A DNA stretch of 64,000 nt, taken from assembly GCA_943735955.1 (NCBI GenBank), contig OX030955.1, forward strand, positions 608,234 to 672,233, given 5' to 3'. Shown one piece after another: positions 13,769 to 34,958 of the stretch (its first letter is position 1; each line of letters begins with the position of its first letter). The notes below the pieces were generated by a model. It did no database searches. It had not been told where the DNA came from and worked only from the letters and a program-made list of their open reading frames with translations. Source of the stretch: Piscicola geometra. Its lineage: Eukaryota; Annelida; Clitellata; Hirudinida; Piscicolidae. The translations under genes were made by a program, and so were the position numbers.

Positions 13769-14495
13769 GGGGCCATCCATAAAAGACGTTCTCACTAAAG
13801 GGGAGGGGGGTTGAGTAAAAAGTAGACTAAAGTGGACATCCACATTGTAGTGTATTTTGAGTGCAGTAGTTTTGCATAAATGTACTGCAAAATACTTCTA
13901 GTTTAATGACAAAAGAGTTGGGATGCAAACCCAAACAATCTTTCACAAACAGGTTATATTTAGAAACGATAGGTTCAGTAATAATTAATCTTATTGAATA
14001 TTATTTTTTAATATGTTGTTAAAGTTTGATTTGTCAGATACGATAAAATCTGAAATAATTCTTAAAGATGAGAATTTCTGTTGATTGAAAGATGGTGGAT
14101 AATTTTTCTATTACATTTTTATTACACTGATTTAGTAAAATGATTTTGAACATTTATTATTTCATTAAGAATTTTCATGAAAATAATTGGAATATCTAAA
14201 TATTTGTAGACCCATACTCTTTATATTGTTGTAAATTATCCCAAAATATTCACTGATTTTAGTTCTGTAAACTATATGTTTTGGGCGTCCACAACTAGGG
14301 GGGGAGAGTGGGTTAAGTCAAAAGTGGACAAGGGGGAGGAATACAATACAATAAAGCGACGAGTATTATTAACGTGGCGTAAACCCAGACAGGCTCCAAG
14401 ACCACTTAGTTATGGAAAATTATATAATAATATTAATAATGAAAGATAAAGAGTAAAAAATCAAAAAATTTGTGGCGTCTTTTATGGATGGCTCC
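13769..14495. mobile_element. MITE-like terminal inverted repeat element
   Basis: The left end GGGGCCATCCATAAAAGACG (13769-13788) is repeated in inverse at the right end (14475-14495, reverse complement GGAGCCATCCATAAAAGACG). The roughly 730-bp AT-rich interior has no transposase frame. Two related internal copies of a GGGGAG...TGAGT/TAAGT motif followed by AAAGTGGACA lie near 13800 and 14300. TTT flanks both ends, so a short target duplication is possible but unproven. It lies between UBAC2 and IMMP2L. Confidence 0.75.
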
Positions 14496-14539
14496 TTTGC
14501 AATATATTAATAAACTATTTTACACTGAAGAAAGACAAA

Positions 14540-16286
14540 CTATTTTCTTTTTTTATGATGCGAATCATCAAGTGAAGAATTTTCCTTATTTGTACGGTGC
14601 AACAAAACCTGTTCATCTTCTGCACGACCATTTAAAGAGTTCATTCTGCTCACCGAACCACTACCATCAGCACCACCCAAACTGCCTACTCCACCATCCT
14701 CCCCAACAACGACAGCATCATCTTCTTGACCTGACTTGACCGATTTGATAAAGAAGGTCTTCGACTGCTGGTAAGTGAGGTTGGCATCCTCGAGATCCTC
14801 CTGCTCCACGTGACTCTTGATGCGGTTGATGACGTCAGCTCGAGGCACCTTAAGGAAACGAGGCCACACGAGGTGGGTGGCTCGCGAGTGCACCAGTCCC
14901 ACAGGAACCTGCGCGGTGGTGTGCTGGTGTGGTGGCGTGGTGGCATGATGGTGTGGTGGCATGATGGTGTGGTGGCATGATGGTGTGGTGGCATGGTGGT
15001 GTAGTGGTGTGGTGGCATGGTGGTGTGGTGGCATGGTGGTGTGGTGGCATAGTGGTGTGGTGGCGTGGTGGCATGGTGGCATGGTGGTGTGGTGGCATGG
15101 TGGTGTAGTGGTGTGGTGGCATGGTGGTGTGGTGGAGTGGTGGCATGGTGGTGTGGTGGCATGGTGGTGTGGTGGCATGGTGGTGTGGTGGCGTGTTGGT
15201 GTGGTGGCATTGTGGCGTGTTGGTGTGGTGGCATGGTGGTGTGGTGGCATGGTGGTGTGGTGGCATGGTGGTGTGGTGGCATGGTGGTGTGGTGGCATGG
15301 TGGCGTGTTGGTGTGGTGGCATGGTGGTGTAGTGGCGTGGTTATCAACGTTCTTGCTTTAGTTGCTTTCTCAAGGCCTTGAATATCATGAAAACAACTCT
15401 ATTTTAACAACAACATAAACAACATTCAGCAACAAAAACATATACAACATTCAGCAACATTCAGCATTAACAACATAAACAACATTCAACCACAACACAA
15501 ACATAAAGAACAACAATCCTCAACAAACTGACGGGTCCAAAGGTGTTGCTGTCGAGGCTGTTCCTGTGGTTGTCTCCTTCAACCCAGCAGTGACCCTTCG
15601 GCACCTTGACAAAGTCGTCCTTGTAGTTGAGGGTCCTTTGTTTGGGTTGTACAAAGAGGATGTAATTGAAAAAAGAATTATTTTTTATTAAATAGTTTAA
15701 GGATGTGAATCTATGAATATATAAAAATGATGAATTTGAAATAAATCTTGAAAAAGTTACTACTGAAATTCTATCTTATTGGCCACTCCCTCATCAACCT
15801 ACTTGATAGTGTCTCCTTCAAGACCAATAATCCTCTTTAATATTCTTTGTTTAGGATTCGTTGGACAACTGGATAAGGTTTTAAAAACATTGTATAAAAT
15901 AGATTTTATATATATGTAAAATTCTATTTAATTACCACAAAAGCATAGAAACTCCGTTAAATCTTCTTTATTATGACAACTCTAACAAGAGTAAACAGTT
16001 TGAAAAAGCATTACATCAGACAGACAACTTCTCCTCGGTTTAAATCGTAACTTTGACAACCCCATCTACTGAGAAAAATGTAGTTTGTGTGATCCTTTGA
16101 ATGTGTTATGAGAGGCTGAAAAACAATAATTTGAAATTCAATATTAAACTAAATTAAATTTTATTTGAACAGCAGACGTACTTTCATAGAATTTCCTTCC
16201 ACTCTGCATATATAACCAATGTTATCAAAAGCAGTGTATGATATAGGAATAGTGAGCAAACCAACTTTTATAACAGTTTTAATCAT
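14540..16286 (-). CDS. IMMP2L: Mitochondrial inner membrane protease subunit 2
   Basis: Five exons in phase: 16286-16182, 16115-16015, 15868-15803, 15635-15533 and 14908-14540 (stop TAG), 247 residues. This is an S26-type signal peptidase that removes sorting signals in the mitochondrial intermembrane space. The catalytic Ser is Ser33 in RVEGNSMKP and the Lys base is Lys80 in [13 protein letters not shown], 47 residues apart as in the family. Also seen: [54 protein letters not shown] and an N-terminal membrane segment. Start ATG 16286 has an in-frame stop upstream. The C-terminus runs about 70 residues past the usual end, as a charged Ser/Asp/Lys-rich tail ending HHKKRK. The last intron is filled by a GT-rich minisatellite. 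Confidence 0.95.
14925..15345. repeat. GGTGTGGTGGCAT minisatellite in IMMP2L intron
   Basis: About 420 bp of an imperfect 13-15-bp repeat between the last two IMMP2L exons. Frames over it on both strands are Trp/Gly- or His/Pro-rich and not genuine. Confidence 0.9.
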
Positions 16287-18167
16287 TTCAATTTTGCTTT
16301 GAAAATAAATTTAATATTTTAAAAATATATTTATTCCAAACAAGTACTCATTGAATAAGTCTTACTCATATCAAAAATATAAATGGGCTTGTTACGGTTT
16401 GACTCTTTAAAGTTTAAACTTTAAAGTTTAAAGTGTTTACACGAGCGAAAAAATATTATAGGATGTAATTTTTAAACTATTAAAAGTTTCTAATTTTATT
16501 TATAATAAACTGAAATAATATAGAGAAAAAAATTGTTAAAATAAAATGAGTAAAACTTTTTTTAAATCTTGAAAATTCGTAATCCATTAAACGAACATAA
16601 AACTTCACGAAATATATTTGGGAGGCTACGATTTTAAAATAAAAGATTTTTCTCAAACTGGAAATACGTAAAAAAGTAATGGACGCGTTTTTTTGGAAGA
16701 TTCCAAACTCCATGTCATGTTGACCTCAAGATTCCATGAAATCAAAATCTTTGTTTGACTAGTTATTTTTTTTAGTAGTTCTTCCCAGTCCTTGCCACGC
16801 CTTTTCAAAATGTGTGACATGAAAATGCTGTTTAAATTCTACTAGACTCTCACAATTGATTGCATTCCAGCATCCTTCGAGGATCTTTGCAATGCCATCC
16901 TGAACTGATCTGCATGTTGAAGAGTAGGCGCAGATGTTTCATGCCATGACGATGCCGCGAGATCTTGAAGTTAAACTGACTCCTGAAAAGTCTGCCTTTT
17001 AAAAACAACTAGAATCCTGATACATTGACACTCCGAACATTGTTTAGGGAGTTAAACCAGCGCATCTCTATTATAGACTATATATTTATATATATATAGA
17101 CAATAATAATGGCTTTAAATATTTTTATTCAAACGATCAAAATAACGCTTTAACAGAGAGCACTTATTCTTCTCATAATTTCGATAAAGTTGGAATGAAA
17201 TCAACTTTTAGAATGAAATAAAGGTTTTATTTCATAAATAAAAATCTTTCTTAACCTTCTTTTTTTGCGTGATATTTTTTAGAAGTCTTAAGATTATTTT
17301 TTGTGTGTCCTCACTAGAATGGGCGACGATCCTGTGGGGTTTTTGGGTCCGGACCCCCGCCCACTTTTTGGTAGTGAAGGGGTCCGCCGTAATATGGACT
17401 CCCTCCCTTTTTTTTCAATAAAAAAAGTTTTAAACACGTGTTTTGATGCGAGCATAATCGTCAACCATGGCATAAAAAAGAATTTTTGAATAGTAATACA
17501 TTGTAAGTATGTGTAGTTATAGTAATAACTGTCTATAACAAAACTCTTCTTTGCTTACTTAAATATTCGTATCAAAACAGAAAATTGTAAAAAGAAACTC
17601 AAGCGTGGGGAGAAGTGTAATACAGTAATATTTATCAAAAGATTTTTAAAGATATTTTGGGTTTCAATCACCAGAAAATCAATAGATTTTTATTTAGTTG
17701 TATTTTGCATAATCTTTTCTAGAATTAATATTCCCACACCACTATCATAACACTACATGACCAGTTTGCATTGCTGAAGAGCAAAATGCTGAGAAAAAGA
17801 GATGCTGAATGTGTGGGAGATTTATTTGCAAGATTCCTTCTTGGATTGCTCCTCTATTGCTCCATTGCTTGGCATATCTTCATACAGACTTCATACCAAG
17901 CTGGAATAGTCATGCATACTCGGTTTACAAATTTAGTTAATATATAAGTTATTCGAATGGGGTTTTTCAGATAGTAAACATGTCCCTTTATTGAAAAAGT
18001 AGAGTGCTATAAAGTGAAATTATATTTTATCTTTTTGGTCAGCCATCTTGAAGTTTGAAATATATCGTCTTCATCTCTTTCAATGGTTTTTATTTGACTT
18101 ATATTTCTATATATACATAGATAATTATAATATTTTAAAGAGATAAATTATACATTATAATTTTCAG
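16287..18167. other. AT-rich divergent region between IMMP2L and BOLL
   Basis: About 1.9 kb, mostly AT-rich. It holds a direct/inverted AAAGTTTAAACTTTAAAG motif near 16408 and one non-repeat minus-strand frame at 16759-16944. The missing 5' exon(s) of BOLL may lie here but I could not pick one out. Confidence 0.4.
16759..16944 (-). other. Unassigned open segment, possible terminal exon
   Basis: Minus-strand frame of non-repetitive composition reading ...DGIAKILEGCWNAINCESLV, then EFKQHFHVTHFEKAWQGLGR, ending TTKKNN and stop TAG. An AATAAA on the same strand lies near 16490. No family recognised; could be a transposon fragment or a last exon of an unseen gene. Confidence 0.25.
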
Positions 18168-21100
18168 GCTTTTTTGTACGATGCGTCTGCTCAACATTTA
18201 TTAGATCTTCAAGCCGGGGAGTCCAAGTATGGTCTTTTGATTCCAAATCGTCTGTTCGTCGGAGCTCTCGGCGATGATGTGAACCTACTTCTTGTTTTGC
18301 TGCATGTTTCGTTGAGTGACGGGCGTAACTTTACATCTGCTTACGATTTCAGGTAGCCGAAACCGATTTAAGAAACTTCTTTACAAACTTTGGGCCTGTG
18401 AAGTATTGTAAAGTGCTTCTTGACGCCGAAGGAAATAGCAAGGGGTATGTTTGGAGTAATCTTTGTATGATCATCCATTTGAAAAAATTATAAGAAATAG
18501 TTTAGCTAAATCAATTAAAAAGATTCAGCCTTTTAAAAATGGTTTACATTAATTTATGACTTTAGGTATGGTTTTGTTACATTTGTTCACTCTGAAGATG
18601 TGGATAAGCTACTCAAAAAAGTAAGATAAACAATATAATTTTTAAATGTAATCTATTTGAAATTCAGTCTGTACATAAATATTTAAGAAAATCTAAAAAC
18701 AGGTCAATGAAAGCATAGTTGTTATACAACTTTAAAATAAGATAATGTATATAAGAAAGTACTTTTAATGCTAATTCGTTGATTCTGCAGGGAGATGAAT
18801 TGATGATAAAGAACAAGAAAATAAATATCGGCCCTGCAGTCAGGAAACAGGTGAGTCTAATGAACGTTCTTTCATATAAATCGATAAGAACAGCCTCAAA
18901 ATTTCTAATTGTTGTGCATTCTCATGAAATGTCTTTTAAATAATGTGATGAATAACTAAAAACCAATGAACACTGGCAGTTTGTCAGGCCGGCAATGATG
19001 AGTGAGTTAACTTCGCATTTGACGATACATCTTCTTTGCCATAGTAGTTTTATAGGAAAACAAACACTTTGATGCAAATGTAACGAACGGTACCACAAAG
19101 ACGCAGGTCAGATGGTGCAAGCAGGGGGAGGACACGTGATGGCGGGGCAGGGCAACCTGTTGATGGCGGGGCAGGGCATGCCCTTCCTGATGCAAGCCTC
19201 CAGCCAGTCGCCACCCCTCGTCGACAACCAACTGCACTTCTCCTACCCTGCCATGGTTCGCTCTTGAGACGATTGTGATTGCTTTTGAATGTTTCGATGG
19301 AGAGTCTTATGCAATGAATGGCACTTGATGAAGGAAAGCAATCAAGGATTTGCCACTTGCATGAATTCCATGAAAGGTTCAGCTTGAGTCAATTCGTAAA
19401 TAAAGATGCTTTAGATGCTTTAGAATGCTAAGGAGCAAGGTCGGCAATCTCAAAGTAATGTGAGCTTGCAGGCGATCAAGCGTACCATTGGAAAGACCAA
19501 ACTCAAGGAGTTTCACCATCGCCTTCAGGGATTACTGTTCAAAAGTGGAGGAGATGCATGCGAGAGAAGAGGCTAGGTTGGCAATGGCGTGCTGTTTGAG
19601 TCTACGGTGAGCTGTTTGAGTCTACGGTGAGCTGTTTGAGTCTATCGGTGAGCTGTTTGAGTCTATCGGTGAGCTGTTTGAGTCTACGGTGAGCTGTTTG
19701 AGTCTACGGTGAGCTGTTTGAGTCTACGGTGAGCTGTTTGAGTCTATCGGTGAGCTGTTTGAGTCTATCGGTGAGCTGTTTGAGTCTACGGTGAGCTGTT
19801 TGAGTCTATCGGTGAGCTGTTTGAGTCTATCGGTGAGCTGTTTGAGTCTACGGTGAGCTGTTTGAGTCTACGGTGAGCTGTTTGAGTCTATCGGTGAGCT
19901 GTTTGAGTCTATCGGTGAGCTGTTTGAGTCTACGGTGAGCTGTTTGAGTCTACGGTGAGCTGTTTGAGTCTACGGTGAGCTGTTTGAGTCTACGGTGAGC
20001 TGTTTGAGTCTACGGTGAGCTGTTTGAGTCTATCGGTGAGCTGTTTGAGTCTACGGTGAGCTGTTTGAGACTACGGTGAGCTGTTTGAGTCTATCGGTGA
20101 GCTGTTTGAGTCTATCGGTGAGCTGTTTGAGTCTACGGTGAGCTGTTTGAGTCTATCGGAGAGCTGTTTGAGTCTACGGTGAGCTGTTTGAGTCTACGGT
20201 GAGCTGTTTGAGTCTACGGTGAGCTGTTTGAGTCTATCGGTGAGCTGTTTGAGTCTACGGTGAGCTGTTTGAGTCTACGGTGAGCTGTTTGAGTCTACGG
20301 TGAGCTGTTTGAGTCTACGGTGAGCTGTTTGAGTCTATCGGTGAGCTGTTTGAGTCTATCGGTGAGCTGTTTGAGTCTATCGGTGAGCTGTTTGAGTCTA
20401 CGGTGAGCTGTTTGAGTCTACGGTGAGCTGTTTGAGTCTACGGTGAGCTGTTTGAGTCTACGGTGAGCTGTTTGAGTCTATCGGTGAGCTGTTTGAGTCT
20501 ACGGTGAGCTGTTTGAGTCTATCGGTGAGCTGTTTGAGTCTACGGTGAGCTGTTTGAGTCTATCGGTGAGCTGTTTGAGTCTATCGGCGGGACGCCCAAA
20601 CGGAGATGGAGAAGAATTGGAGAATTAATTCAGGCAGAGCCTAGAGAGGGAACTCTCCAGAACTACTTGGCCTGCATAAATAAGGCAGGATGATGATGAT
20701 GATGACGATGATGATGAATGCACTGTTGCTTATTTTGGCATTATAATGCTAAGAAAACAGCGTAATATGAGCTTGTTTTCGTCTATTGCTCTGCATCGGA
20801 ACCTCACGCACACGCACGCATAAGAGCGCGTACGTGATGTACGTACGAGATGCACACATGCACAGTAGGAGAGTTGTTGCATGAATGTTCTCTCGCCAGT
20901 GATGCCATTCCGCTGCCGCTGCCACTCCCTCCAGAGCCTGCAGCCCTCGTGAGGTGTGGTCTGTCTGTTCACCTTCTTATGTGACCTTCTTATGTGGTCT
21001 CCTTATGTGTTTCTTGCCTTTCAAAGTTCACGATAATGTTTGGCAACGTTTGGAGCTTTTAACTTCAAGAACGCATGAGTCATAATTCATTTCATTTACA

Positions 21101-24100
21101 GTTTTTGAACCAATGTTAACTCATATGTTTTCAATTTTTTTGTCGTCTTAAATTTTACGCGATTTTGAAAAGATTTGTTTCCTGATTAATTCAGATTTTG
21201 AGTTTTGGAATAAGGCGAAATGCAGCAGTGCATGCATTCACCTCTCCTTGAATGCAGTAGTGCATGAATTCACCTCTCCTTGAATGCAGTAGTGCATGCA
21301 TTCACCTCTCCTTGAATGCAGTAGTGCATGCATTCACCTCTCCTTGAATGCAGTAGTGCATGCATTCACCTCTCCTTGGATGCAGCAGTGCATGCATTCA
21401 CCTCTCCTTGAATGCAGCAGTGCATGCATTCACCTCTCTTTGAATGCAGTAGTGCATGCATTCACATCTCCTTGGATGCAGCAGTGCATGCATTCACCTC
21501 TCATTGAATGCAGCAGTGCATGCATTCACCTCTCCTTGAATGCAGTAGTGGATGCATTCACCTCTCCTTGAATGCAGTAGTGCATGCATTCACCTCTCCT
21601 TGGATGCAGCAGTGCATGCATTCACCTCTCCTCGAATGCAGCAGTGCATGCATTCACCTCTCCTTGAATGCAGTAGTGCATGCATTCACCTCTCCTTGGA
21701 TGCAGCAGTGCATGCATTCACCTCTCCTTGAATGCAGCAGTGCATGCATTCACCTCTCCTTGGATGCAGCAGTGCATGCATTCACCTCTTCTTGAATGCA
21801 GTAGTGCATGCATTCACCTCTCCTTGAATGCAAGAGTGCATGCATTCACCTCTCCTTGGATGCAGCAGTGCATGCATTCACCTCTCCTCGAATGCAGCAG
21901 TGCATGCATTCACCTCTCCTTGAATGCAGTAGTGCATGCATTCACCTCTCCTTGGATGCAGCAGTGCATGCATTCACCTCTCCTTGAATGCAGCAGTGCA
22001 TGCATTCACCTCTCCTTGGATGCAGCAGTGCATGCATTCACCTCTTCTTGAATGCAGTAGTGCATGCATTCACCTCTCCTTGAATGCAAGAGTGCATGCA
22101 TTCACCTCTCCTTGAATGCAGCAGTGCATGCATTCACCTCTCCTTGAATGCAGTAGTGCATGCATTCACCTCTCCTTGAATGCAGTAGTGCATGCATTCA
22201 CCTCTCCTTGGATGCAGCAGTGCATGCATTCACCTCTCCTTGAATGCAGCAGTGCATGCATTCACCTCTTCTTGAATGCAGCAGTGCATGCATTCACCTC
22301 TCCTTGGATGCAGCAGTTCATGCATTCACCTCTCCTTGAATGGAGGAGTGGATGCATTCACCTCTCCTTGAATGGAGGAGTGCATGCATTCACCTCTCCT
22401 TGAATGGAGGAGTGGATGCATTCACCTCTCCTTGAATGGAGGAGTGCATGCATTCACCTCTCCTTGGATGCAGCAGTGCATGCATTCACCTCTCCTTGAA
22501 TGCAGCCTGCCATGGAGGGACTGCAAGCAGGAATGCTACTTAGCAGGGTCAGTGTTTCTGGAAACATCGAAGACTGGACCTGGAATGGAGGCGATTCGAG
22601 TGTGCCTCTTCTGATGCACTGATGCCTGAGGAGACAGGTCTAGAAAGCCTACTGGAGCCTCTGTGTCAGACGGACCATCGAAGCTGCTTCTGCTGCACTG
22701 ATGAAGATGGATGCGTCGAGACGTTTGCACTCCTGCCTGCCCACTCCTCCATGCTACTCCATCCTTCTCTTCCGCTCCTTAGCATCCCTCTAGGCTCCAT
22801 CATGCACTTCAAAGTTGTTTTCTCGCGTGTTTTTCAATGGGCGGTTTTACTTGCACTCTTGGGGCGTTCTCAAGTCTGCATTCCAGACGCCTTTCAAGTT
22901 CATCTTCAGTTTAACCTTCCGGTGTGCTTCATATGTCTCATTCAAGCTGTCAAAGCTTCATACAATTATTGCAAGAAGTCACTTTTGATGGTTGAGATTT
23001 CGTAACTGTTTATATAGCCATTTTGTTTGATTAAAAGTTCAGAAGTGATTTGAAAACCGACTAACCTCGCGTATGCACACATTACCACCCCCTCACAAAC
23101 CCTTTAGAACACCCACACAGTACCATTAAACTTCGACCAATCCCACTATTACACCCTACATGCCCCATCTCAACTTCATCCTTCTCCCCCTGGACAGGGC
23201 ATGGTGGCAGGACCGATGGGGTCAGCCGCCTACAAGGCACCCGCCATGCAACTCATGCTCCTGCCACCACAACACGAGCAGCAACAACAGCATCAGCAAC
23301 TCGTGCCTTTCAGCCATAACCAGGTCACTCTTCCAAGCTTAAGTGTCTTCGTAATCCTCTCGAACAACCATTACCATTTCAGGCAACACCACAACAGATG
23401 CAGCAGCGCCACCAGCAACAACAACACCAACAACTGGCAGCCCAACCGATGTTCCCTGCTGGCATCTACTCACCACCGCCACCACCGCACAAGCAGCATC
23501 CTCACATCTACATTCCCTCCATGCCTCCCTCCATGCTGCCTGCAAGCCTCAACATGGATCAGTGCCTCTATCAACTGCCCTACGTCATGCAGCCTCAACA
23601 ACAACAACAACAACAACTGCAACAACTGACTCTTCAACAACAACATCAACTGCACCTACAACAACAACAACAACATCATCAACAACAAGTGTTTACTGAC
23701 GCCATTCCACTCGACCTGCTGCAGCAACAGCAGTATGTGCCGGGCATGAAGCATGAACAACACTACATTGTCGCTCCGAACAAGGTTCAGGCAACACTCG
23801 GTGGCGTGGTTATATCACCCGCAACACTTTGAATAACTTGCAATCATACTTTTCAACATTTATATTCGTTTAATTAAATCTCTGAGCACCCTCCATGCAC
23901 CCTCCACCCACCCTCCACGCACCCTCCACGCACCCTCCATGCACCCTCCATGCACCCTCCACGCACCCTCCATGCACCCTCCACGCACCCTCCACCCACC
24001 CTCCATGCACCCTCCATTCACACAGACGACCTTCGGAGGAGGCCTGCAGTACATCGACATGTCGGAGCAGATGCCCTTCAAGCGCACCTCCTCCGACACG

Positions 24101-24436
24101 CACGCCAACTCGCCCAAGCCTCATGCTGCCCTCCACCACCACCACAGCCACAACAACCACCACCACAACAACAACCAACTCAGCCACCAACCGAGCAGCA
24201 GCCACTCGAACACCTCGACTGCAAGCAGCGACAACCGCAGGGCGTTGAAGCGCTCGTTGACGCAGGATCAGGAGGCAGGCAGCAGTGGTGGTGGTGGTGG
24301 CGGTGGCAGCCTCAACGACGAAAACAACTGCGCCTCCTACGGCGTGCCTGCTGCCAAGGTGTTGGCAGGAGAGGCTCAACAGCGCATCGTGAGGCTTGAT
24401 GATGATGCCAGTGAGGAGAGCGCTCTGACGTCATGA
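18168..24436 (+). CDS. BOLL: BOLL/DAZ-family RNA-binding protein
   Basis: Exons in phase: 18168-18278, 18353-18444, 18566-18620, 18791-18850, 18980-19001, 19107-19255, 23198-23323, 23383-23784 and 24026-24436 (TGA); 475 residues plus a missing first exon. The RRM carries RNP2 (NRLFVGAL), LRNFFTNFGPVKYCKVL, RNP1 (KGYGFVTF) and the DAZ-family end KNKKINIGPAVRKQ. Boule proteins bind mRNAs in germ cells and promote meiosis and translation. After the RRM the protein is Met/Gln/His/Pro-rich, with encoded CAA/CAG tracts, then a His/Asn region and a Ser/Gly-rich acidic tail. If the donor at 23785 is not used the frame ends at 23832, a possible shorter isoform. Intron 6 (3.9 kb) contains two large minisatellites. 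Confidence 0.88.
19596..20588. repeat. 20/21-bp minisatellite rich in GTGAGC
   Basis: Roughly 48 units by length. Units alternate irregularly between a 20-bp form (TTTGAGTCTACGGTGAGCTG) and a 21-bp form with TATCGG in place of TACGG. The array lies in BOLL intron 6. Each unit contains CGGTGAGC, close to a 5' splice-site consensus, on the coding strand. Confidence 0.95.
21216..22510. repeat. 32-bp minisatellite with internal palindrome
   Basis: About 40 units of 32 bp, each with TGCATTCA and TGAATGCA as inverted arms around CCTCTCCT, then GTAGTGCA or GCAGTGCA. The unit has no stop in any plus-strand frame, and as 32 is not a multiple of 3 every long frame cycles through the same three translations (for example MHSPLLECSSACIHLSL). 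It lies in BOLL intron 6. Confidence 0.95.
23889..24016. repeat. CACCCTCCATGC 12-bp repeat at BOLL acceptor
   Basis: About ten imperfect copies ending nine bases before the last BOLL exon at 24026. Confidence 0.85.
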
Positions 24437-25719
24437 GGGGTGTTGTGTTGTTTGTGTGGTAGTTCATGAGGGAGGAGGCTGTGCATGCCATTTGGTTTGT
24501 AGTGCTTGCTGTGACTGGTCTATGGAGGTGTGCATGGGGAGGTGTGCATGGGGAGGTGTGCATGGGGAGGTGTGCAGCATTGTGGCATGGTGAGATGGAA
24601 CTCTTGTGCACTGCTTTTGCTACTGCTTTCCTCGGCATATTGCTGGAGCAGATCATCTATTTATTTGTTCAAGTTTTAGGATAAGTATTGTTGAATATAT
24701 TATTAAGTTATGAGTACGAAAGTATTCTCCTGTGTTTTAAACGAGTTCAAACGGCCTGCAATACAACTGACTGATCCTTGGTAGGAAGGCTGGAGAAGAA
24801 AGTAGGCAATATGTTGTTTGTACAACTGCAACCTCATCTTCATCGTTGCAGCCTTCGATGACGTAATGACCTTTGACTTGAAGGTCTCCAGTTCTTGCTC
24901 TTATTTGCGATTTAATGCTCAGCTAAGTCTTCTCATTGAAGGTCTGTGATGAAGTTGAAAATCTGAAATGGTATAAAGTTGGTGGTGAAGTTGGAGATCT
25001 GAAATGGTATAAAGTTGGTGGTGAAGTTGGAGATCTGAAATGGTATAAAGTTGGTGGTGAAGTTGGAGATCTGAAATGGTATAAAGTTGGTGATGAAGAT
25101 GAGATCTGAAATGGTATAAAGTTGGTGGTGAGAGCAGGATGGCTTGAGATAAGTGCATGAGAACGCCTCGAGGGACCAGCACGTCACTACAGTCCATGCC
25201 AGGTGTTCAGATGCACTCCGACTCATTTTAGAACGAAACAGTCAATTAGAAACCTTATGATCAAATATTCTTTTTGCAAAAATCTAGGTCATATTTACGA
25301 ATCAAGTCAATTTGTTGCATATTAATGACAACAGAGAGCAGCTCTAATGCTGTTAGTCATCCCAGTGTGCCATGAATTGCAAGGTCAGAGTGGAATCATG
25401 GGTCAGTTAGACGAACCAAGGAGTGTGTGTTCGTGGTGCATGTGACGGCAATACACCAGTTAATTTCCTAAACACGTCTGAAACACCTGAATGTCCCCTC
25501 AAACCTCACATTAGAGTTAGCTTGCCTACAATGCATGCATGCCTCCATGAATTAATCAATAATACAATTACATTTCAATTAATAGGAAATGACAATAATA
25601 AGCATAATGATAGGAGAGATGATCAATGGCTGGTGGATCGCATGGAGGGATTGATGCTCGTTCCCATGGAGACGTTATGAACACGATCATTATCATTAAC
25701 GACATCATCATCATTATCA
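24437..25719. other. Convergent intergenic region BOLL/AP1G1
   Basis: Between the 3' ends of BOLL (+) and AP1G1 (-). Holds a GGAGGTGTGCATGG repeat near 24525-24570 and a 36-bp repeat (AAAGTTGGTGGTGAAGTTGG...) of about five copies at 24948-25130. No supported exon. Confidence 0.5.

Positions 25720-34958
<9,239 letters not shown>

Noticed and set aside
17301..17489. ORF beginning MCVLTRMGDDPVGFLGPDPR
   Set aside because: No splice or family support and it ends in AT-rich sequence; likely chance.
19440..19600. Possible retroelement coding fragment beside the 20-bp array (KRTIGKTKLKEFHHRLQG)
   Set aside because: A short frame without recognisable catalytic motifs; insufficient to call a LINE.
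20585..20700. Frame GGTPKRRWRRIGELIQAEPR after the 20-bp array, followed by (GAT)n
   Set aside because: It vaguely recalls the ends of LINE-encoded proteins and a microsatellite tail, but it is too short to support an assignment.
21216..22510. CRISPR-like regular 32-bp repeats
   Set aside because: Units are contiguous with no unique spacers, inside an animal gene intron. It is a minisatellite.
23398..23832. Separate Gln-rich gene
   Set aside because: This is the penultimate BOLL exon; it is preceded by an acceptor and continues the BOLL phase.
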